From Burkholderiaceae bacterium (GTDB lineage Bacteria; Pseudomonadota; Gammaproteobacteria; Burkholderiales; Burkholderiaceae_C): a stretch of 61,355 nt of DNA. Numbering within the stretch: the stretch's first letter is position 1; each line of letters opens with the position of its first letter. Shown here one piece after another: positions 50,410 through 59,024 of the stretch. The notes under the pieces were generated by a model. That model ran no database searches and was not told where the DNA came from. It saw nothing but the letters and a program-made list of their open reading frames with translations. Location: the NCBI GenBank assembly GCA_023954035.1, contig JAMLIT010000021.1, positions 1-61,355 on the forward strand. Reading direction: 5' to 3'. Made by a program: the position numbers and the translations under genes.

Positions 50410-52248
50410 GTGGTTCGAGCGCTTTGCGCACGCCAGCGGCCGGCCGCCCCGCCGGCCCGGCGCCTTTCGAGCGTGCTGCGCGATGTGTTCGGCCACAAGC
50501 GCCTGCGCGCGGGCCAGCGCGAGGTGATCGAGCGGGTGCTGGCCAGACGCAGCACGCTGGCCATCATGCCCACCGGTGCAGGCAAATCGCTGTGCTACCA
50601 ACTGCCGGCCTGTCTGCTCACGGCGCGCACCGTCGTGGTCTCGCCGCTGATCGCGCTCATGAAGGACCAGGCCGACGCGCTGTCGGCGCGGGGCGTAGCC
50701 TGCGCCGCGCTCCACAGCGGCCTGGGCCAGGACGAGGAGGCCCGCGCGCTCGCGGCGATCGCAGACGGCAGCGCGCGTGTCGTGCTGACCACGCCCGAGC
50801 GCCTTTCGGATCCGCAGTTCCTGCGCCTGCTGGCGCGCCGGCCCACGGCACTGCTGGCGGTCGACGAGGCCCATTGCCTCTCGCAATGGGGGCACGACTT
50901 TCGCCCCGCTTTTCTCGACATCGCCCTGGCCGTGGACGCGCTCGGCCGCCCGCCTGTGCTGGCGCTGACCGCGACCGCCAGCGAGCGCGTGGTCGACGAT
51001 GTCTGCGCCCAGTTGGCAATACCGCGCTCGGGCGTGCTGCGCACCGGCGTCTACCGGGCCAACTTGCACTTCGCGGTGGACGCGGTGGCCGACGCCAGGG
51101 ACAAGCCCGAGCGTCTGCTGGCCCATGTGCTTCAGGATGCGCAAGGCAGCGGCATTGTCTACACCGCCACCATCAAGGCCGCCGAGGAGGTGCACGCGGC
51201 TCTGCGCGCAGCCGACGTGCGCTGCGCGCTGTACCACGGGCGCCTGGGCTCCGCGCAGCGCCAGAAGGTGCAGGACGACTTCATGGCAGGCCGCTGCCGC
51301 GTGCTGGTTGCCACCAACGCCTTTGGCCTGGGCATCGACAAGCCCGACATCCGCTTCGTGTTGCACTACCAGATGCCAGCGAGCCTGGCCACGTACTACC
51401 AGGAAGCGGGTCGCGCCGGGCGCGACGGCGCCCCGGCCCGCTGCACGCTGGTTTACCTGCATGGCGACCGCGCGGTGCAGCGCTTCTTTCTGAGTGGCCG
51501 CTATCCATCCCTGGCGGATATCGAAGCCGTGCACCGCGCCCTGCTGCGCCCCCCTCCGGACGGCGGTGCCTGGACCATGACCGCGCTGCAGACCGCGCTG
51601 GAGCGTCCGGCCAGCAAGCTGCGCGTGGCACTGGCGCAACTGCGCCGCCAGGGCGTGGTGGGCCAATCCAGCGAAGGCGCCCTCACCCTGCTGCGGCCCG
51701 AACTGCACTTGGACGAGGTGCACGGCCTGGTGCGCGCCTACGCCCAGCGTCGGGAGGACGACCTGACCTCGCTCGAAGCGATGGTGTACTACGCCCAGAC
51801 CGGCCGCTGCCGCTGGCAGGTGCTGCTGGAACACTTCGAGCCAGAGCACGAGCACCCCCGCTGCGGTCACTGCGACACCTGCCAGGCGCTGGCGCGCAAC
51901 CCAGCCCGAGGCGAGCGCGCGAACGATGCCCTGCCTTCTGCCACCGCCACCGCCAACGGCACCGCCAGCGCAAACGCCGGCGAGGGCCTCGTCTGCGCCG
52001 CCGGGCAGCCCAACGGCATCTGTGTGGCCCCCGAGGCACGGACAAGCTTTTCGCCGGGGGACCGGGTGCGCGCCAGGCGCTATGGCCAGGGCGTGGTCGT
52101 GCAGGTGGACGCGCTGTCGGTGACGGTACGTTTTGCCGATGGCAGCGAGCGCTGCTTTGCGCCCACCTTCATCACCCCCCTGCCCCCACGCCGAAGACGC
52201 ACACGACAGGCTCCCGCGCTGCGCGAGCAGGCGGCAGCCGCTGCCTGA
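50410..52248 (+). CDS. RecQ-family DNA helicase with extra C-terminal domain
   Basis: A 612-residue superfamily 2 helicase: Walker A MPTGAGKS (53-60), DEAHCLSQWGHDFRP (motif II and the aromatic loop), TATAS, and QEAGRAGRDG (motif VI). A zinc-binding set CRWQ...CGHCDTC follows near 467-495, then winged-helix-like sequence is short and there is no HRDC domain. Residues about 545-590 form a small FSPGDRVRARRYGQGVV beta domain resembling DUF3553/SH3-like modules. GTG start. It unwinds DNA in repair or replication-fork processing. Confidence 0.87.
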   Translation: MVRALCARQRPAAPPARRLSSVLRDVFGHKRLRAGQREVIERVLARRSTLAIMPTGAGKSLCYQLPACLLTARTVVVSPLIALMKDQADALSARGVACAALHSGLGQDEEARALAAIADGSARVVLTTPERLSDPQFLRLLARRPTALLAVDEAHCLSQWGHDFRPAFLDIALAVDALGRPPVLALTATASERVVDDVCAQLAIPRSGVLRTGVYRANLHFAVDAVADARDKPERLLAHVLQDAQGSGIVYTATIKAAEEVHAALRAADVRCALYHGRLGSAQRQKVQDDFMAGRCRVLVATNAFGLGIDKPDIRFVLHYQMPASLATYYQEAGRAGRDGAPARCTLVYLHGDRAVQRFFLSGRYPSLADIEAVHRALLRPPPDGGAWTMTALQTALERPASKLRVALAQLRRQGVVGQSSEGALTLLRPELHLDEVHGLVRAYAQRREDDLTSLEAMVYYAQTGRCRWQVLLEHFEPEHEHPRCGHCDTCQALARNPARGERANDALPSATATANGTASANAGEGLVCAAGQPNGICVAPEARTSFSPGDRVRARRYGQGVVVQVDALSVTVRFADGSERCFAPTFITPLPPRRRRTRQAPALREQAAAAA

Positions 52249-52263
52249 GCCTCATCGCATTTT

Positions 52264-52328
52264 GCTATCGAATGAGGAGCTGCTCGCGCCCTACAGATAA
52301 GCGCTAGGGGCCGAAAACCCTATATTTT
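52264..52328 (+). repeat. repeat A, copy 5
   Basis: TTGCTATCG...GAGCTGCTCGCGCC...ATAAGCGCTAGGGGCC: the long hairpin's right arm ATAAGCGCTAG is intact and the left arm is eroded. Sits between the convergent helicase and phosphatidylserine synthase genes. Confidence 0.6.
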
Positions 52329-52952
52329 CGGGATGCGAATGCGGCTGATCATCAGCGAGCCCGACAATGCAAACACCAGCACCAGCGGATGCAGGCCCCA
52401 GCCCGCCACCTGCCACTGGCCGAACCACAGGGTTTCGCGGACTGCGCCCAGCCAGGCGGCAACGGCCAGCAAGGCGACCCAGGCAATGGACGTGGGGATC
52501 GGCGTGCCTTCGAAATACTTGACCTTGCCATCCTCGCCCGAGAGGGTTTCCGCCGTGACGTTGTAGCGCGCCAGGCGCGAGACGCCGCAGGCGACGAAGT
52601 AGGCCAGCACGATGCGGTCCCAACCGCCCTGCATGCCGCAGGCGTAGGCCAGCACGGCAGGGGCGACGCCAAACGAGATCACGTCGGCCAGCGAATCGAG
52701 CTCGCGGCCCATGGCCGAGCTTTTTTGCCGCCAGCGCGCGACGCGGCCGTCGAGAACGTCGAAGATGAGCGCCGCCAGCACCAGGCCGGCGGCAAAGTAC
52801 ACGTGCCGCACGTCGCCGTTTTCCAGGTAAGTCATGGCGGAAAACAGCGCCCCCACGCCACACACGGCGTTGCCCAGCGTGAACCAGTCGGCGAGGTGGA
52901 ACTCGCGAATCATGGAAAAGCGCTTGGGGCGCGGGGCGCTGGAGTCGGTCAT
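52320..52952 (-). CDS. pssA: CDP-diacylglycerol-serine phosphatidyltransferase
   Basis: A 210-residue membrane enzyme with the CDP-alcohol phosphatidyltransferase signature: DVLDGRVAR, then G in AMGRELDSLAD (DG-2X-AR-8X-G-3X-D-3X-D), and several TM helices. The LADWFTLGN start and downstream pattern fit PssA type II, which makes phosphatidylserine. The start at 52952 was preferred over 52982 because a CATAAT -10 overlaps the latter. Confidence 0.88.
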   Translation of the reverse strand: MTDSSAPRPKRFSMIREFHLADWFTLGNAVCGVGALFSAMTYLENGDVRHVYFAAGLVLAALIFDVLDGRVARWRQKSSAMGRELDSLADVISFGVAPAVLAYACGMQGGWDRIVLAYFVACGVSRLARYNVTAETLSGEDGKVKYFEGTPIPTSIAWVALLAVAAWLGAVRETLWFGQWQVAGWGLHPLVLVFALSGSLMISRIRIPKI

Positions 52953-53030
52953 GGGCAGCTTTGCGGCGGACGGAGGGCCCATTATGGAAGCGCTGCCAGC
53001 GTCGCCGGTGTAGGCCGGCGCCGCAGCGGC

Positions 53031-55187
53031 TCAGCCGCGCGCCGCACGATCGGCCGCAAACGCCACGTACCAGTCCAGGCAGGCGGGGTTCGCCATGGCG
53101 TCCTTGTTGACCACTTTGTCGAGCGGCTGGCCCAGCAGCATCTTCTTGATCGGCAGCTCCTGCTTTTTGCCGCTGAGCGTGCGCGGCACCTCGGGCACGG
53201 CGAAGATGTCGTCGGGCACGAAGCGCGGGCTCAGTGCGGTGCGCACGGCGTTGTTGATGCGCGCGCGCAGCGCGTCGGTAAGCGTGTGGCCCGCTCGCAG
53301 CACCACAAAGAGCGGCATGTAGCTCTCGCGCCCCAGGTATTCCAGATCCACCACCAGGCTGTCGAGCACCTCCGGCAGGGCTTCCACGGCGCTGTAGATT
53401 TCGCTCGTGCCCATGCGCAGGCCATGGCGGTTGATGGTGGCGTCCGAGCGGCCGTAAATCACGCAGCCAGGGTGCTTCGCACTGCCGATCTCGATCCAGT
53501 CGCCGTGGCGCCAGACGGCGCCCATCTCGGGCGGCCCGTCGCCGCCACCGGGCAGGCGGCCGTGGCCCGCGGGAAAGCTGTCGAAGTAGCTCGACAGGTA
53601 GCGTTCGCCAAAGGGATGGCCCCCACGCTCCCCCACTGCGCGTGGGTCGCTGCCCCCCGAGGGGGCCTTCGCAGCTTGGGGCGGCCCGGCGCTGCTCACG
53701 TCCCCCCACAGGTACAGCGGCATCGACGGGATGGGCTGCGTGCAGACCAGTTCACCGACAGCGTCCAGTACCGGCTGGCCGTTGCTGTCCCAGGCCTCGA
53801 CAGCGGCGCCCAGCATGCGGCACTGCATGCGGCCGGGGATTTGCGGCAGCTCGCGGTTGCCGCCAATGAAGGCGCCGGCAAAGTCGGTGCCCCCCGAGAT
53901 GTTGGCCCACCAGATGCCATCTTCCCGGTTGCCATCGACCCCCGCCGCCGCCATGAAGCGCGTTCCCCATTGCTGCACTTCGGCCGACAGTGGCGAGCCG
54001 GTGGAGCCCAGCGCGCGGATGCGGGTCAGGTCGCCGCACTGGGCAGGCGTGATTCCGGCCTTCATGCAGTTGGCGTAGAAGGCCGCGCCCGCGCCAAAGA
54101 AGCTCACCCCGGTGTCAGAAGCAAAACGCCACAGCTGCGTCCAGTCGGGCGCGTCTTTGGATCCGCCGGGGTTGCCGTCAAAAATGGCGCAGGTGGTTCC
54201 CAGCAGCAGGCCCGCCATCTGCGCATTCCACATCACCCAGCCGGTCGAGCTGTACCAGTGGTAGCGCTCGCCCCAGCTGTTGGGCGCGTAGCTGCAGCCG
54301 ATGTCGTTGTGCAGGGCGCCCAGTTCCATCAGCACCAGCAGCATGCCGCCGTGGCCATGGACGATGGGCTTGGGCAGGCCGGTGGTGCCGCTGGAATAGA
54401 CGATCCACAGCGGGTGGTCAAAGGGCAACCACATCGGCTCAAAACCCTCAACTTCAGCATTATTTTGGCCGCTAGCGCTTGTCCAGCTTGTCCATCCAGC
54501 TACAGAAACAGAAGCATCCAGGTTGCCCACCACGACGCAGTGGCGCAGGCTGGGCAACTGCGCCCGCAGCTCGGCGAGCACCGGCAGGCGGTCGTGCTCG
54601 CGCCCGCCGTGGATCACACCATCGACGCCAATCAGCACCGTGGGTTCGATCTGCCGGAAGCGGTCCAGCACCGCCTGCGTTCCCATGTCGGGGGCGCAAA
54701 TGCTCCAGACGCCGCCAATGGCCGCCGTGGCCAGCAGCGCGACGGCAGCTTCAGGAATGTTGGGCAGGTAGGCCGCCACGCGATCGCCCGGCTGCACGCC
54801 TGCGGCCTGCAGGTGCAGCGCGAGCGAGGCCACCTGGCGGCGCAGCTCGGGCCAGGAGAGTTCGCGCTGCGCGCCGCGCTCGTTGCTGGCCACGATGGCC
54901 GGCATGCCGGCGGCGTGCGCGCCATCGACATGGCGCAGCGCCTGGCGCGCGTAGTTCACCTGGGCGCCGGGGAACCACACTGCGCCGGGCATGGCGTTTT
55001 TGGCCAGCACGCCCAGATGCGGCGTCGGCGACTGGATGTCGAAGAACTCCCAGATGCTTTGCCAGAACACGTCGAGATCGGTCGTGGACCAGCGCCAGAG
55101 CGCGTCGTAGTCGCCAAAGTGCAGGCCACGCTCGGCGCGCAGCCAGTCCTGGTAGAGGCGAATCTGGGGAATGTGGGGCGCTTGCAT
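53031..55187 (-). CDS. acetoacetyl-CoA synthetase with two in-frame insertions
   Basis: A 718-residue ANL-superfamily enzyme, longer than the usual 650-670. Motifs: YSSGTTGLPKPIVHG (AMP-binding P-loop), ISGGTDFAGAF, WRHGDWIEI and the adenylating lysine region LSGKKQELPIKK. The WEFFDIQSPTP start and order are those of acetoacetyl-CoA synthetases. It converts acetoacetate, ATP and CoA to acetoacetyl-CoA. Two stretches (about residues 224-242 and 494-525) are not family-like and coincide with repeat-type DNA. Divergent from the TetR/TRAP/fumarylacetoacetase operon, whose end product acetoacetate it would use. Confidence 0.9.
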   Translation of the reverse strand: MQAPHIPQIRLYQDWLRAERGLHFGDYDALWRWSTTDLDVFWQSIWEFFDIQSPTPHLGVLAKNAMPGAVWFPGAQVNYARQALRHVDGAHAAGMPAIVASNERGAQRELSWPELRRQVASLALHLQAAGVQPGDRVAAYLPNIPEAAVALLATAAIGGVWSICAPDMGTQAVLDRFRQIEPTVLIGVDGVIHGGREHDRLPVLAELRAQLPSLRHCVVVGNLDASVSVAGWTSWTSASGQNNAEVEGFEPMWLPFDHPLWIVYSSGTTGLPKPIVHGHGGMLLVLMELGALHNDIGCSYAPNSWGERYHWYSSTGWVMWNAQMAGLLLGTTCAIFDGNPGGSKDAPDWTQLWRFASDTGVSFFGAGAAFYANCMKAGITPAQCGDLTRIRALGSTGSPLSAEVQQWGTRFMAAAGVDGNREDGIWWANISGGTDFAGAFIGGNRELPQIPGRMQCRMLGAAVEAWDSNGQPVLDAVGELVCTQPIPSMPLYLWGDVSSAGPPQAAKAPSGGSDPRAVGERGGHPFGERYLSSYFDSFPAGHGRLPGGGDGPPEMGAVWRHGDWIEIGSAKHPGCVIYGRSDATINRHGLRMGTSEIYSAVEALPEVLDSLVVDLEYLGRESYMPLFVVLRAGHTLTDALRARINNAVRTALSPRFVPDDIFAVPEVPRTLSGKKQELPIKKMLLGQPLDKVVNKDAMANPACLDWYVAFAADRAARG
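53614..53706 (-). repeat. repeat B inserted in the AACS gene
   Basis: GC-rich element with the CCCCCGAGGGGG core and flanking CCCACGCTCCCCCACTGCG and CTTGGGGCGGCCCGGC segments. I recognise this type from Comamonadaceae intergenic regions. Here it encodes about 30 extra residues (SSAGPPQAAKAPSGGSDP part) with no stop or frameshift. Confidence 0.6.
54463..54515 (-). repeat. probable repeat A remnant inside the AACS gene
   Basis: On the minus strand TGTAGCTGG...ACAAGCGCTAGCGGCCAAAA: the AAGCGCTAG arm and GGCCAAAA tail match repeat A, with the first hairpin eroded. It encodes part of a non-family stretch (ASVSVAGWTSWTSASGQ). In frame. Confidence 0.5.
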
Positions 55188-55232
55188 AGGCTTTGGAGGG
55201 TAGCGCCGGGCGGGCAGCCGGGCGACTAGGGT

Positions 55233-55261
55233 TTGTACGGTTGTACAAGGGTTTTGTACGA
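55233..55261. promoter_or_regulatory. three TTGTAC repeats, candidate TetR operator
   Basis: TTGTACGG (55233), TTGTACAA (55241, a palindrome) and TTGTACGA (55254) lie in the 89-nt gap between the divergent AACS and tetR genes, overlapping the probable promoter of tetR. Confidence 0.5.
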
Positions 55262-55276
55262 GCGTTCAATACCGGC

Positions 55277-55978
55277 ATGCCCACGCTCACCCGTCCCCGC
55301 ACCGGCCGCGTACGAAGCGTCCCTGGCGAGCGACCCGATCGCCGCGCAGCCATTCTGCTGGCAGCCGAAAAGCTGTTTGCCGAACACGGCTACCACGCGG
55401 TGTCGATCCGGCAGATCGCCCAGGAGGCAGGCGTACCCCTGGCGCTGGTGGGTTACTACTTTGGCCAGAAGCACGAGTTGTTTCACGCCATCTTTGCCCA
55501 TTGGCGCGGCACCATTTCCGAGCGTCTGGCGCTGCTGGCGCACGCCGAGGCCAGCCCGCGCGATGCGCATTACCTCGGGCGCATCGTGAACGCGTTCTTG
55601 CAGCCCGTTCTGCAGCTTCGCGCCAGCAGCGAAGGCGAGTACTACGCCCTGCTGGTGGCGCGCGAGCTGCTGTACCGCACCCCAGCTACCGAACAGGTGC
55701 TGGCCGATTTTTTCGACCCCATGGCCCATGCCTTCATTGCGGCGCTGCAGGCGGCCTGCCCCGGCAGCACGCGCGCCCAGACCGCCTGGGCCTACCAGTT
55801 CACCATGGGCGCGCTGCTGCACCACCTGATCGATCACCGCGTCGAGCGCTTGTCGCTGGGCGCCAATACCCCCCACGACGCGCAGGCCGCGCCGCTGCTC
55901 ACCGCCTTCATCACCGCTGGAATTGGCGCGCTGCTGCTGCCGGCGCCCCCCCTCACGCATCCTGTCGCAACCGCTTGA
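55277..55978 (+). CDS. TetR/AcrR family regulator of the TRAP/FAH operon
   Basis: A 233-residue regulator: HTH near 35-58 (VSIRQIAQEAGVPLALVGYYF) and a CecR/DUF1956-like C domain. The ATG at 55277 has TTCAAT 6 nt upstream and no Shine-Dalgarno. It is 22 nt before dctP of the following operon and divergent from AACS, so it probably controls both. Confidence 0.88.
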   Translation: MPTLTRPRTGRVRSVPGERPDRRAAILLAAEKLFAEHGYHAVSIRQIAQEAGVPLALVGYYFGQKHELFHAIFAHWRGTISERLALLAHAEASPRDAHYLGRIVNAFLQPVLQLRASSEGEYYALLVARELLYRTPATEQVLADFFDPMAHAFIAALQAACPGSTRAQTAWAYQFTMGALLHHLIDHRVERLSLGANTPHDAQAAPLLTAFITAGIGALLLPAPPLTHPVATA

Positions 55979-56000
55979 TCCACCCACAAGGAGACTTCCT

Positions 56001-57074
56001 ATGCACCGCCGTACCCTGCACCGCCTGACCCTGGCCGCCACGCTGGCCCTGGTTGCCACCGGCGCCGCACATGCCCAGCAAACCATTCGCCTCACCGCAG
56101 CGGGCGGCCACCCGCCGGTGTTCCTGTGGGTCAAGCTGATTGACGAGTTCTTTATCCCCGAGGTGGACAAGCGCCTGGCAGCCGCTGGCGGCAAGACCAA
56201 GATCGACTGGACGCGCGCCTGGGGCGGCACCCTGATCAAGATCGGCAGCGAATCCAAGGGCATTGCCGATGGCGTGGCCGACATCGGCTTTGTTGGCACC
56301 ATTTTTGAAGCGCCGCGCTTTCCGCTGCAAAACGTGAGCTACTTTGCCCCCTTTGGCTCCGACGACATCGGCACCGTCACCAAGGTGGTCAACCAGTTGC
56401 AGCACGACGTTCCCGCCATGGGCGGCACCTGGACCAAGAACGGCCTGGTGTACCTGGGCGGCGCCGCGCTCGACTCCTACCACCTGTGGACCAACTTTCC
56501 GGTGAACTCGGTGGACGATCTCAAGGGCAAGAAGATCACGGCGCCCGGACCCTCGGCCAACTGGATTCGCGACACCGGCGCGGTGGCGGTGGCGGGCAAC
56601 CTGAATACCTACTACGAGGACATCAAGTCCGGCGTGTCCAACGGTGTCATCACCTTTGCCACCGGCGCCTGGGGTGCCAAGGTGCACGAAGTGGCGCCCT
56701 ACATCACCAAAGTCAATTTCGGCTCCCAGTTCGCTGGCGGCATCGCCATGAACAAGGGGCGCTTCGACAAGCTGCCGCCCGAGGTGCAGAAGATCTTCCG
56801 CGACGTTGGCGACGAATACAGCGCCCGCTTTGCTGCTGCGCAAGCGGCCGCTGCCGCCGGCTTGCTCAAGAAGATGGAAGAAGCCGGTGCAAAAATCAGC
56901 GAACTGCCGGCCGCCGAGCGCAAGCGCTGGGCCGACACCTTGCCGCCGATCGCCAAGACCTGGGCGGCCGACCTGCAAGCCAAGGGGCTGCCCGCCGACG
57001 AGGTGCTCAAGGGCTATGTGGAAGGGCTCAAGAAAAACGGCGCCGATCTGCCGCGCGACTGGTCGGCAAAGTAA
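56001..57074 (+). CDS. TRAP substrate-binding protein (DctP family)
   Basis: A 357-residue periplasmic protein: signal peptide 1-26 (AHA-QQ), then a DctP-type fold with IDWTRAWGGTLIKIG, ADIGFVGTIFEAPRFPL and KITAPGPSANWIRD. It differs from the dctP at 37 kb in length and motifs, so a different ligand is likely; here the operon's enzymes suggest an aromatic or cyclic acid. AAGGAG precedes the ATG. Confidence 0.88.
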   Translation: MHRRTLHRLTLAATLALVATGAAHAQQTIRLTAAGGHPPVFLWVKLIDEFFIPEVDKRLAAAGGKTKIDWTRAWGGTLIKIGSESKGIADGVADIGFVGTIFEAPRFPLQNVSYFAPFGSDDIGTVTKVVNQLQHDVPAMGGTWTKNGLVYLGGAALDSYHLWTNFPVNSVDDLKGKKITAPGPSANWIRDTGAVAVAGNLNTYYEDIKSGVSNGVITFATGAWGAKVHEVAPYITKVNFGSQFAGGIAMNKGRFDKLPPEVQKIFRDVGDEYSARFAAAQAAAAAGLLKKMEEAGAKISELPAAERKRWADTLPPIAKTWAADLQAKGLPADEVLKGYVEGLKKNGADLPRDWSAK

Positions 57075-57097
57075 GGCCGTGCGAAGCGCCTGAACCC

Positions 57098-57697
57098 ATG
57101 GAGCCCACCAACACCACAGCGCTCGCGCAAGAACCGGACGCCGTACCCAAGGACGCCTACGGCCAGCCGCTGCCGGCGGGCTTTCAGCGCGTGGTCCAGG
57201 CGCTCAACGCGCTGGGCACGCTGTGGATCGTTGCGCTCATGGTTCTCATCAACACCGACGTGCTGGGACGCAACCTGTTCCATGCGCCGGTGCGCGGCGT
57301 CACGGAACTGGTGTCGCTGTCCATCGTCGGCATCGTGTTCCTGCAGTTGGCGGACACCTTGCACAGCGGCCGCATCACGCGTGCCGACGTGCTGCTGCAA
57401 GGTCTGCAGAAGAAGCGCCCGGTGCTGGCGGCGCTGCTGCACGCGTTCTTTCACCTGGTAGGCGCGCTGCTGATGGGCACCATTCTGTGGGCTGCCTGGC
57501 CAACGCTGTGGGAGTCGATCCGGATACGCGAATACGTCGGCGCCATCGGCGACTTCACCGCGCCCGTGTGGCCGGTGCGCGTGGTGATGCTGCTGGGCCT
57601 GTGGGCCACGCTCATCACCTTTGTGTTGCTGGCGCTGGCCGATGTGCGCCGCGCTGCGCGTGTGCGCCAGATGCGCGCTACGGGGCACGGCGCATGA
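57098..57697 (+). CDS. TRAP small permease (DctQ)
   Basis: A 199-residue four-TM DctQ protein (LINTDVLGRNLFHAPVRGVTELVSLSIVGIVFLQLADTL region). The N-terminal tail of about 25 residues is hydrophilic. It ends with a 4-nt overlap with dctM. Confidence 0.9.
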   Translation: MEPTNTTALAQEPDAVPKDAYGQPLPAGFQRVVQALNALGTLWIVALMVLINTDVLGRNLFHAPVRGVTELVSLSIVGIVFLQLADTLHSGRITRADVLLQGLQKKRPVLAALLHAFFHLVGALLMGTILWAAWPTLWESIRIREYVGAIGDFTAPVWPVRVVMLLGLWATLITFVLLALADVRRAARVRQMRATGHGA

Positions 57698-59013
57698 GCC
57701 CGACGCTGATTGCCTGCGCCTCGCTGGTGCTGATGCTGGCGCTGATCTGGGCCGGCATGCACGTGGCCGTGGTGCTGGCCGTGGTGTCCTTTGTCGGCGT
57801 CTGGCTCATCAAGGGCGACCCCGGCATTGCGGCCAACCTGCTGGCACAGGCCAGCAGCGACGCCATTGCCAGTCACATCTTTGGTGTGGTGCCGCTGTTT
57901 GTGCTTACCGGTTTTCTGGTGGCCATGGCCGACATCGGCAAGGACGCGTTCGAGGTGGCCAACCAGTTGCTGCGCCGCCTGCGCGGGGGCCTGGGCATCG
58001 CCACCGTAGCGTCCAACGCCGTGTTCGCCGCCATCACCGGCATATCGATCGCCTCGGCTGCGGTGTTCACCCGCGTGGCGGTGCCCGAGATGCGTCGCTA
58101 TGGCTACAACCCCCAATTTGCCGTGGGCGTGGTCGCGGGCTCTTCGGTGCTGGGCATGTTGATTCCGCCCAGCCTGCTGATGATTCTGTATGGGTTCTTG
58201 TCCAACCAGTCGGTGGGCGACTTGTTCACTGCCGGCATCGTGCCGGGCCTGCTCTTGGCGCTGGCCTACGCCGTGGGCATCGTGGTCATGTCCTTTGTCT
58301 GGCCGCGCTCGGTGTTTGCAAGCGGCGCGCCGCTGCCAAGCAACGATGCCGATCTGATGCCGCTCGGCACCCTGGTGCGCAAGATCATTCCCAGTCTGCT
58401 GATGATCGTGGCCGTGCTCGGCGGCCTGTACGCCGGCTACTTCACCGCCACGGAGGCCGGCGCCGTGGGTGCGCTGCTCGCGCTCATCATCGCGCTGCTG
58501 CGGCGCAAGCTCAACGCGCGCACGCTTTGGAGCGTGCTGACCGAGACCGGCCATGTCACGGTGTCGGTCAGCTTCCTCATCATCTGCGCCACCATCTACA
58601 CGCGCATGCTGGCGATGTCGGGCATGCCGCAGTTTCTGGTGGAAACCATGGCGCAGGCGGGGCTGGGTGCGACGGCGTTTCTGATGCTCTATGTGCTCAT
58701 CGTGATTGCGCTGGGCATGGTGGTGGATTCCTCGTCCATCCTGCTCATCGTGCTGCCGCTGATGCTGCCGCTGGCCGAGGGCTTTGGCATGAACCTGATC
58801 TGGTTCGGCGTGGTCACCGTGGTGGCAGTGGAGATCGGCCTGCTGACGCCGCCGTTCGGCCTGTCGGTCTACGTCATCAAAAGCACGCTGCAGGACGAAA
58901 GCGTGTCGCTCGGCGACATCTTTCGCGGCACCGCGCCGTTCACGCTGATGATGCTGGCGGTCTTGCTGCTGCTCATCTTCTTTCCTGCCATCAGCCTGGT
59001 GCTGCTGAAATAG
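57694..59013 (+). CDS. TRAP large permease (DctM)
   Basis: A 439-residue, about 12-TM DctM permease (SSVLGMLIPPSLLMILYG, FTATEAGAVGALLAL, VEIGLLTPPFGLSVYVI). ATG in the ATGA overlap at 57694-57697. Completes a dctPQM set in co-directional order, distinct from the dctPQM at 35-38 kb. Confidence 0.94.
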   Translation: MSPTLIACASLVLMLALIWAGMHVAVVLAVVSFVGVWLIKGDPGIAANLLAQASSDAIASHIFGVVPLFVLTGFLVAMADIGKDAFEVANQLLRRLRGGLGIATVASNAVFAAITGISIASAAVFTRVAVPEMRRYGYNPQFAVGVVAGSSVLGMLIPPSLLMILYGFLSNQSVGDLFTAGIVPGLLLALAYAVGIVVMSFVWPRSVFASGAPLPSNDADLMPLGTLVRKIIPSLLMIVAVLGGLYAGYFTATEAGAVGALLALIIALLRRKLNARTLWSVLTETGHVTVSVSFLIICATIYTRMLAMSGMPQFLVETMAQAGLGATAFLMLYVLIVIALGMVVDSSSILLIVLPLMLPLAEGFGMNLIWFGVVTVVAVEIGLLTPPFGLSVYVIKSTLQDESVSLGDIFRGTAPFTLMMLAVLLLLIFFPAISLVLLK

Positions 59014-59024
59014 AGGAGCCAGCC

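Noticed and set aside
48916-51870. A 984-codon minus-strand open frame over the EamA and RecQ genes
   Set aside because: Antisense to two recognisable genes, with low-complexity Arg/Gln/His-rich translation and no family resemblance.
52389-55229. A 946-codon plus-strand open frame opposite pssA and AACS
   Set aside because: Antisense shadow; both opposite-strand proteins carry full catalytic motifs.
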